Assembly: GCF_008831285.2 (NCBI RefSeq)
Contig: NC_045138.2
Coordinates: 11,360,571 to 11,424,570 of the forward strand
From: Nymphaea colorata
Lineage: Eukaryota; Streptophyta; Magnoliopsida; Nymphaeales; Nymphaeaceae
Direction of reading: 5' to 3'
DNA length: 64,000 nucleotides
The notes beneath the pieces were generated by a model, which made no database searches, had not been told where the DNA came from, and worked only from the letters and a program-made list of their open reading frames with translations. Below, piece after piece: positions 56,798 through 64,000 of the stretch (the stretch's first letter is position 1; every line of letters begins with the position of its first letter). The position numbers were made by a program, and so were the translations under genes.

Positions 56798-58507
56798 TGT
56801 AGACCCCAAATTTTTCACTACCAAAAAGACCATTTTGCCCATTTTAATGGAAATTTTATGTTGATTTTCTTAAGCATTTTTCAAATACAAGGCCAAAGAT
56901 CACATAGACATGGGTTTTATAATCCAAATGTTGAGCAACTAGACCAAAATCACCTAGTCTACTGTTAATTAGAAAATTGGCTACTTTTGTCCTTGATCAC
57001 CCTTTAGTTTCCCCCAAATTTTGTCCAATTTTATGAAACAGATGTAGAATTCTTGAGAATTATGCTTTACCAAATCCAATTATGAAAATATCCATATATG
57101 CAGATCACAAGAGCTTCTACAACCATTTTCTAGCTCACAGGTCAAATTTAGCCTCAAATGGCCAATTTCTGTTGCTTCAGTAATTTCTTCATGCCAGAAT
57201 ATCTGTGATCTCACCAACATGACCTTCAAATCTTTCTCATTGTCAACATAATATTTTGAGTGATACCCCTAATTCCAAAGCTAAATTTCCACTATAAATG
57301 TTTCTCTCCATTTCAACTAAAATAAACTCATTAGTCAATGATTTGTAAAATTCTCACCAATGACACCTTGCCAAGCTCCATAGAGCTCACATTAAAGTCT
57401 TTTCAATGACACAAAGAGTATTTACAAAGTTATTTTCCACTCAACAATCTTGATTTGTTCTCACATCAGGGTCACTCTCTCACTTTCATTTTTTAGTGTT
57501 TCGGCTGAAATTCTCTTAATCTGTGGCTGGTCATTCTGTGTTGTGCTAACAATATGATCTTCAAAGTCTCCTCTGGCTCCAGAAGCTCTTTGAGATGATG
57601 GGCAAACTTATGCTGACTCTCCACTTCTTTGATTTGTTAGTGGGTACCCTACTTAAGTGACCCACAAAACTGACTATCTTTAGCTCAGTATGGGTTAATT
57701 CATCATAAGTCTAGCTCATTTTTTATTATCTCTCATTTCTCCTACATGTCTGGAGCACTCAATGTCCACACAAACTTTTGGGCTGAAATTCTCACAGCCT
57801 ACGAGTTAGATTTGTGATTTCTTTGTATAATGTGATTAGGCACATTTCAACAAAGTAATATCATCTTTAGTTTGAAGGGATCATATCTAGATCACACAAT
57901 TTAACACTACCCCTGAATGACTCTACCTTGTCCAAATCTAGACATTGTCACTTGTGGCTTGAGAGCTAAATTATAATCAATATAGGATTTCAAATTTCAA
58001 TTAGAGCGCACCAATGGATTCAATGTGACTCAAAGAGAGTATGAATGTGCCCATTTCTTGCAAATAAGGTCAAAATTCATGTTTTCCATTTTACCCAACA
58101 CATTTTTATTTTTCAGCTTCGTCAATTCTAAAAAATGTGATTTTCCAAGGGCAAAATCAAGTCAATTTTCCATGAAACTTCATATAAACATATTTGTTGA
58201 CCTTGCCTATGATTCTTCATAGTCAAACTACCCCATAGAACATGTTTTTTGCATCTAGAATAGAAATGCCATTCATCAAATGGGCCTCATTTTTATATCT
58301 TCCTAAGTTAAAAGACACATGAACCTAACTCATATGTTTTATGTGCCAGACCTAAGCCCAATGTGGCTTGCATAGGGTCTAAACCCAGTTCAGGATAGAA
58401 CTAAACTCAGTCAACTCAACTTGTTCTAAAACTGAACTTAGTTTGACCCAAAACTAAGATTAGCTAAGATAAGTAGTATAGACATGCATCCTACCTAGCC
58501 TAGACAC
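56798..58507 (+). repeat. 3' LTR of Tat-2 (~1.7 kb)
   Basis: It starts TGTAGACCCCAAATTTTTCACTACC after the polypurine tract and aligns with 44238-45830. It carries extra sequence absent from the 5' LTR at about 57560-57650. The right end is estimated. Confidence 0.8.
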
Positions 58508-60300
58508 AAAACAAGCCCAGGCAACCAAGCACAGAGTTTGAACTCACTGAACCTAGGTCCTACACCTCAATCTCAAACCCTGACCTTTGAATTCAAGATC
58601 TGCAATTTGGACTTGTAATATGCATTATTTTTTATCCAGATCTTAGATTTGGTATCTAGAGCCATTTTTGTCAATCTAAAGCATGGTGTAAACCTCTTAT
58701 CTAAGTCCAAGATTCAAATCCATACTCATAATTCAGATCAAAACCCAAATCAAGTATCCGCTCTCAAGTACAATGTCGTTCTCTGATCCATCTTGAGTAT
58801 AATCAATCCTAGCAGTCCATTATTTCAAGGCTGGCCAGGGTTTTTTTAAATTTTGCTTGTGATTGAAAGCTTGATTTGAGCCTCATGATCATTGAACATC
58901 ATTAAATCAATCTTTTCATTCGTGCAACATTAGTTGTGAAACTGTGTTGCTATTTTCTGATTTTTTTTTCATATAGAATCCTCATAGTTCAGATATATTT
59001 GATCTATCTACAAGTTGTTTTTGTAGTAACTTTGTAAATGAATAAAATTTTCAATTTTGACTTTTTCCAAATCTATAAAGTCTCGCTGACTCTCTATTAT
59101 GCAGAGAATCTTTAGTCCAAATTTTAGGTCCATCTAAGTTGTTTTGATATCCTTTGAATCATACAAAAGTCATAACAATAAAACTATTTTTTGCTTTATT
59201 CTCTACAGAAAAGCTCTTTTATGCACCAAGTTTCTCATTAATATTTTGTTTATAAAAAATAGATTGTTTAGATTGATCAATTGGAATTAATTGTTTGATA
59301 TATGAAGATTCTTCACCTAAAATTTCATGAAGATTGGAAATCATTTGCCTATCTTTTAGGATTGCCCAAATGAATTGTTGAGAACAAATTGCAGCCTTTC
59401 TAGAACTTCGCCAAAACTATATTTTCTCATTTAGTTAGGGACATTTTACCAGATTTTTGTTTTTTAACTAAATGTTTTTCTTTCTTTTGGTAAAGCCACA
59501 AATTAATGTGACTAATAATGTGAACCATCATTTTAGGCTCTTCAAATGTGTTTACTTGATTAATTGTGGCCTACTGCTGGTACGTCTGGAGCTGAAGGCG
59601 CATCAAGCGATTCCTCCTTCACACTCATTCATCATTAATTGTGCATTGTTCATGCATCATATTTTGAAAACATTGTATTTGGACTTTAGTAAATTAATTT
59701 AGAGTTTTCAATGAGCTTGAAGCTAAAGACCATAAAGCTTGATTTATCAAGTGAGAAGCTTTAATTTCAACATGAATTTCATATTATTTTAAAATATCAT
59801 GTCATTCATGCGTGTACATTTGCTTTTTGCTTTGTTTTCATTAATATTCTTGTTTGTGTGCATTCATATAATTTGCTTTCATAATGCATTCATCTATTTT
59901 AAAAGTTCACATAGAATTAAGTTTCATAATGATCAAGTTAAAATTATCAACTATATACATGCGACACAACATCCCATGTATATACTTGACCTAAATTGAT
60001 TATATGGAAATACTGCCTTCAAAATCATAATTTCAAATGCATAGTTCCAAATTGGCTGATTTTGAACTTGTTTTCTAAAAACCTAGAGTTCATTCATGAT
60101 TGAGATCTAATCATTAACGTTAAACCTACCTAAAACCGTAGTTTTCTTTCAATATCTCAACCAAGACTTGACAGTGAGTCCACAATCACATGCCTAAACC
60201 TAACCCACAATGAAAACCTTTCAAGTTAGGCAAAAATCCTAGCTAAGTTAAACGTAACATACAATTGCATTTTTGGTATGAAAAGTGTCCCACTAGTTTG
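58508..60300. other. Non-coding, unassigned sequence
   Basis: A/T-rich with no recognisable gene. Short repeated words such as CCAGATCTTAGATTTGG recur on both sides of the hAT element (compare 63720-63900), in keeping with the hAT having jumped into one continuous stretch of this sequence. Confidence 0.5.
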
Positions 60301-60308
60301 GTTAGAAG
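60301..60308. repeat. Target-site duplication of the large hAT (left)
   Basis: GTTAGAAG here and GTTAGAAA at 63695-63702, seven of eight bases matching, directly outside the terminal inverted repeats. Confidence 0.88.
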
Positions 60309-60396
60309 CTATGTCACACGGATACGGCAGACTGGGTCGAGTACCGGTGTCGACACGCGGACACGGGGATCCCGACACGGCGATACGGCTGGATAC

Positions 60397-60433
60397 GTTT
60401 TGGATCGGGTCTGGGTCAGACCCGATCCAAAAC
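60397..60433. repeat. Subterminal hairpin of the large hAT element
   Basis: A perfect 17-bp stem: GTTTTGGATCGGGTCTG (60397-60413), loop GGT, complement 60417-60433. It lies 88 bp inside the left terminus. It could form in DNA as a cruciform or in RNA; which is used, if either, is unknown. Confidence 0.92.
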
Positions 60434-60625
60434 ACTTGTATAACCGATTTTTTAACCCGCGTTTTGTTTTACGCACTGACATTTACCCTCGACGCTCGAC
60501 CTTCGTTTACCCTCGACGGCTTTCGCAGCAGGCTGGCAGCACAGCAAGGCAATGGCGGGCGACGGCGACCTCCGGCGATCGACGGCGACTTCCGGTGGCG
60601 TCCGGTGGCAGCCAGCGACAGACAG

Positions 60626-61230
60626 GTAAGTGTTTTGTCTATTATTTTCGATAATAGAAGTTAGGGTTTCAACTTTTATTTGGGGATTTTTTAGATTGGG
60701 TATTAAAATCTGATTTGGTGATGTTTTGGTTTGAAGATTGGATGGTTTAGAATCCTATTCTTCAATGCTATGTGCGATGTTTTCTTTTTTTTGTTTGATT
60801 TTGGGATTTGAGGATTTTGCCGTTTTGGGTGTATAACCGATTTGGGGATTTTGTCTTCGCTGTTGTTCATGATGTTAGACAATGATGAATACGTGATATC
60901 TAGATGGCATTAACATATAATTTACCATTCTTGAATGTTCCTGTTCATTGTTCACTATTCACTTCAGCCTTCGTTATTGTTCATGTTTCTTTTAGTTTTA
61001 GGCTTTAACGAACTGCTTCTGTTCCTGTTCACTATTCAGGCTGGCAGTACTATCATTTACCATTATTGAATGTTCCTGTTCACTATTCAGCCTTCGTTCT
61101 GCTTCTGAATCTCTGAAGTTTTGTGACTGCAGTGCATGTTTATACTTTATCAGTTTGTTGTATTGTTTTATTTCATAAATTTTATGTTCATTATACGTTT
61201 TTTCCATTTTTTTATTATGTTTAATCTAGT
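60626..61230 (+). other. Probable leader intron of the hAT gene
   Basis: CAG|GTAAGT at 60626 is a strong donor after the GC-rich first exon. Candidate acceptors are the pyrimidine-AG sites before the transposase ATG, for example CTGCAG at about 61128-61133. It contains a small imperfect duplication (TTTACCATT.TTGAATGTTCCTGTTCA...CAGCCTTCGTT at about 60921 and 61043). Confidence 0.5.
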
Positions 61231-63454
61231 ATGGCGAGCAAAGGAAAAACAGTGTCTCAGTCTCAACCTACAAGTTCTGGTTCTGGATCAGCTACACCTC
61301 AGCCACCATTATGGTCATATGTGAATCTAATGGGGAAACCTCCTGGAGGCGGTGGAAATGCTTTTTTTAGGTGTAATTTTTGTGAGGGACAGTTCAATGG
61401 ATCATATACAAGAGTGAAAGCACATGTATTAAAAATCAGTCAAAAAGGAATTCAACCATGTAAGAAAATCACTAACGAGACTTTGGCTCAGTTGAAGAAA
61501 GAACAAAAAGCCTTTGAGAATAAGAAAAGCACATCATCTGGATCTGGTTTCATTGACATTGCTCCAATTTTACATGATGATATTCAGAATCCTACCAAAA
61601 AAAGAAAAGTTGTTGATGTTCATCAGAAATCAATTAAGGATTCATTTAGTTTACAAGGACGGCGAGAATTAGATCTAAAAGTGGCGACATTTTCCTATGC
61701 TAATTGCATACCATTTAATGTAGCTAGAAGTTCATATTGGAGAGACTTAGTTACATCTATTGCAAATTCTAACTTGACTGGGTATGTTCCCCCTAGTTCT
61801 GAAAGGCTTCGCACTGTACTACTAGAACAACAGATGACTCGAGTGAACAAATTGTTAGAGTCTCAAAAGTTCACTTGGGATCAACACGGAGTTTCTATTG
61901 TTTCTGATGGCTGGACAGATTTGCAACGACGCCCTCTTATTAATTTCATTGCAACTTCAGCAAATGGACCAATTTTCTTGAAAGCAATAGATGCATCTGG
62001 TGAATACAAAAGTGCTGAGTATTTGAAAGGATTGTTTATGAAAATAATTGAAGTGGGGAAAGATAACGTTGTTCAGCTAATTACAGACAATGCACCTGTA
62101 TGTAGAGCAGCTGGTATTGCGATAGAAAAGGAGTACCCTCATATCTTTTGGACTTCATGTGCAGTTCATAGCTTAAATTTGGCTCTAAAGAGGATATGCA
62201 ATCCACCAAGTAAAGAGCAAGATCCTCATGCTTATGAATTATGTTCGTGGATTGAAGACTTGGAAAAAGATGTGAGGAACGTCAGAAATTTCATAGTAAA
62301 TCATCAACATGCACTTTCCATTTATAACAAGCATTCTGATCTATAATTATTAAGAGTTGCAGAGACACGTTTTGCATCTCTAATTGTTATGGTCAAAAGG
62401 ATAAAAAGAGTGAAAAGTGCATTGATCAGTATGGTGACTGATGATGATTGGAGTTTCTACTGCGCTGATGATGATGACAAAGCTCAAGCAATCAAAGGAA
62501 TGATTCTTGAAGACAAGTGGTGGGATCAAATCTTTTATTTTCTTGCATTCACAGAGCCGATCTGGGAGATGTTGAGAGTTCTTGATTGTGATAATTCAAC
62601 GTTGCACTGTGTGTATGAGATGTGGGACACTATGATTGAAAAATCCAAGAGGTTATTTTTAAGCATGAAAAAAAAAGTATTGCACTTGAAGATTCAGCAT
62701 TTTTTGATCATGTGCATAGAATATTGATTGCAAGATGGGATAAAAGTAGCAATCCTCTTCAATGCATGGCACATACATTAAATCCTAAATATTATGGAAA
62801 AAAGTGGCTTACAGAGGGTGTTGGAAGAACCTCACCACATCTGGATCTAGAATTATCAACAAACAGAGTAGCATGTATTAATAGGATTTTCATTGATGTG
62901 TTTGAAAGGTTTTCTACTGGAATTGGAGAAGATGTAGGTGCAACTTTAGACAAAGATAATTATCCATCTTTATCTTGGTGGATTAAACATGGAACTGCTT
63001 ATCCTACTCTTCAATACCTTGCTTTCAGATTGTTAGTTCAACCTGCTACATCTTCATGCTGTGAGAGAAATTGGAGTACATATTCACAAATCCACACTAT
63101 AAAACGAAATAATCTCACAAGCAAACGTGCAGAAAATCTGGTTTATGTGCATTCTAACCTTCGGCTTCTATCACGGAACAAAGAAGAATATAGGTAAATT
63201 AAGTATATGATTTATTGATTTAGATGTTTCTCTTCTTATTCGCTAACATCATAATAATTACAATTTTTTTGTCTTGTAGGGAAGGAGAAACTAAATATTG
63301 GGACGTGAATGTTGAGGACTTTAACTTAGAACAAGAGAATGAACTTGAAGTTGTTAATTCAAGATTCGAAGAACCTTGTATTCCCTCAACATCTTCTATT
63401 GTGGAAGAAGAGGAGATTGGGGAGAACGATGATTTGGGCATTGATGATGACTAG
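61231..63454 (+). pseudogene. hAT transposase, BED-DUF659-dimerisation type, broken
   Basis: Cuts and rejoins hAT elements. After ATG 61231 a Ser/Gln-rich start leads to a BED zinc finger (LWSYV..., FRCNFC, then RVKAHVLKISQKGIQPC). The DUF659/ribonuclease-H-like core has HGVSIVSDGWTDLQRRPLINF (first catalytic Asp), VQLITDNAPVCRAAG (second Asp) and IFWTSCAVHSLNLALKRIC (the C..H block). The C-terminal dimerisation segment reads SSCCERNWSTYSQIHTIKRNNLTSKRAENLVYVHSNLRLL (about 63048-63170). An in-frame TAA (62344) replaces what is normally a Lys codon, and a one-base frameshift lies at about 62645-62660. A GT-AG intron (63192-63279) precedes the acidic C-terminal exon, ending at 63454. The rest is well kept. 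Confidence 0.93.
63192..63279 (+). other. hAT transposase intron (88 bp)
   Basis: GTAAATTAAG...TTTTTTTGTCTTGTAG. Removing it joins the EEYR frame to GEGETKYWDV..., extending the protein into an acidic tail that ends in TAG at 63452-63454. Confidence 0.8.
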
Positions 63455-63599
63455 AATGATGATGAACAATGTTTTATAACTTTCTTTGAGACTTTCTTGC
63501 TTATGTCTTAGCAGTTATCACTTTTGAGATTGGTGATGAACAATGTTTTGTTTGAGACTTTCTTTATTATCATTTTTAATTTTTTTGAATATAATATTC

Positions 63600-63694
63600 G
63601 CCGTATCCGCGTATACTAAAATTTTGAAAATGCCGTGTCCCCGTACCCGTACCCGTATCCATAGGATACCCGTACCCGTATCCGTGTGACATAG
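63600..63694. repeat. Right-end subterminal repeats of the hAT element
   Basis: At least six CGTA(C/T)CC(G/C)-type words (for example CCGTACCCGTACCCGTATCC) are clustered before the terminal repeat. Equivalent GTACGGGTATGGG words sit at the matching end of the small element (12322-12395). In other hAT systems such subterminal repeats bind transposase; the role here is inferred. Confidence 0.75.
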
Positions 63695-63702
63695 GTTAGA
63701 AA

Positions 63703-64000
63703 TGTGGACCCTAGAAGAATTAAATCCAGATCTTCGTAAATGTTGAATTTGAGATCAAACACAAGATTGGATTTGAGATTGACAAATTTTATATGATTTG
63801 GATTTCAAGAATCAAAGCAATTAGATTACTCGAACTTGATGAGAATTGGGTTCTAGATTTGCACCCTATGTCAACGTTTTTGGATTTAGAGCTGAGATAA
63901 CTCAAATCAAGATTTCAAACCTTGTCCTAGAGTTCAGAGTCTAGAAGCCCTAAATGCCTAAACCATGAGATAGGAAGTTAGATTTCATCCAGAATTTAGA
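63703..64000. other. Non-coding flank of the hAT element
   Basis: A/T-rich sequence continuing the word composition left of 60300. No gene visible. Confidence 0.5.

Larger units (their letters stand above)
44238..58507 (+). mobile_element. Second Tat/Ogre-type retrotransposon (Tat-2), decayed
   Basis: LTR pair beginning TGTAG at 44238 and 56798, plus-strand Gag, RT, RNase H, a second-RNase-H remnant and integrase in Tat order, a polypurine tract (GCAAGGGGAGGCATT) and tandem repeats before the 3' LTR. The sequence leading into the 3' LTR is related to that of Tat-1 (AACACCAACTTAGTAGCAAGGGGAGGCATT against AACACCGGCTTATTAACAAAGAGGGGCATC). Stops are far more frequent than in Tat-1, so it is older. 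The right boundary (about 58507) comes from where the LTRs stop aligning. I did not find a target duplication. Confidence 0.82.
60309..63694 (+). mobile_element. Full-length hAT transposon, 3,386 bp, transposase inactivated
   Basis: Perfect 19-bp terminal inverted repeats (CTATGTCACACGGATACGG at 60309-60327 and its complement at 63676-63694) and a near-perfect 8-bp duplication. Inside are a GC-rich 5' exon ending CAG|GTAAGT (donor 60626), a probable leader intron, a BED-DUF659-hAT transposase on the plus strand, one 3' intron, and CGTACCC-type subterminal repeats at the right end. The small element at 12309-13382 shares its termini and subterminal sequences. The low number of disabling changes suggests recent activity. 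Confidence 0.95.

Noticed and set aside
60397-60433. Hairpin as a bacterial-type terminator
   Set aside because: No T-run follows, the context is a eukaryotic transposon end, and the same structure is kept in the sister element.
60265-60664. Two overlapping ~128-residue frames at the hAT left end
   Set aside because: They run across the terminal repeat and hairpin. The frames reflect GC-rich leader sequence before a splice donor, not protein families.
1-64000. Host genes, tRNA or rRNA genes, organelle inserts and endogenous pararetrovirus sequence
   Set aside because: Read on both strands, I saw no clover-leaf gene, rRNA core, plastid or mitochondrial segment, nor a coat/movement-protein plus RT arrangement. 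All RT signals belong to copia or gypsy types.

Overview
This window is plant nuclear DNA, almost certainly heterochromatic or repeat-rich sequence from a large angiosperm genome. The evidence is a stack of plant-type LTR retrotransposons (two Ty1/copia, two Ty3/gypsy of the Tat/Ogre type, one older Ty3/gypsy), a plant hAT transposon with its deletion derivative, a plant mobile domain, and plant F-box/LRR-like sequence. I found no intact host gene, rRNA, tRNA or CRISPR array. Every protein-coding signal belongs to, or was captured by, a mobile element, and every element carries disabling mutations.

Layout. 1-5890: no gene, one ~228-bp tandem duplication. 5890-11248: a diverged LTR-like repeat interrupted by a 3.09-kb insertion (6252-9341, TG...CA, 5-bp duplication CTATA). 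The repeat recurs at about 40990-42818 without the insertion, and a degenerate tRNA-Met primer site lies just after its first copy. These two copies probably are the LTRs of an old Ty3/gypsy element whose coding remains lie at about 16290-16579 and 32286-34205. That old element received later insertions: a truncated minus-strand copia (about 11300-16120), itself carrying a 1.07-kb non-autonomous hAT element (12309-13382); a complete Tat-type element, here Tat-1 (16580-32280, duplication GTAAT); and a complete but internally deleted minus-strand copia, here copia-2 (35451-39240, duplication GGCCC).

44238-about 58507 is a second, more decayed Tat-type element (Tat-2) with LTRs of about 1.6-1.7 kb, a gag remnant, an F-box/LRR-like segment between the protease and RT positions, RT-RNase H-second RNase H-integrase, and six ~172-bp tandem repeats before the 3' LTR. 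60309-63694 is a full-length hAT element with 19-bp terminal inverted repeats, a near-perfect 8-bp duplication and a transposase broken by one stop and one frameshift.

How the parts fit. Tat-1 reads in the order ORF1 (plant mobile domain) - Gag - protease + G-patch-like segment - RT - RNase H - second RNase H - integrase - tandem-repeat 3'UTR - LTR. Tat-2 has the same backbone from Gag onward. The large hAT would once have supplied transposase able to act on the small one at 12309: both share termini, subterminal motifs and a subterminal hairpin whose stem sequence differs between the copies while pairing is kept. The most noteworthy signals are that covarying hairpin, the F-box/LRR segment inside Tat-2, the mobile-domain and G-patch additions in Tat-1, and the exact accounting of the Tat-1 LTR length difference by repeat-unit copy number.
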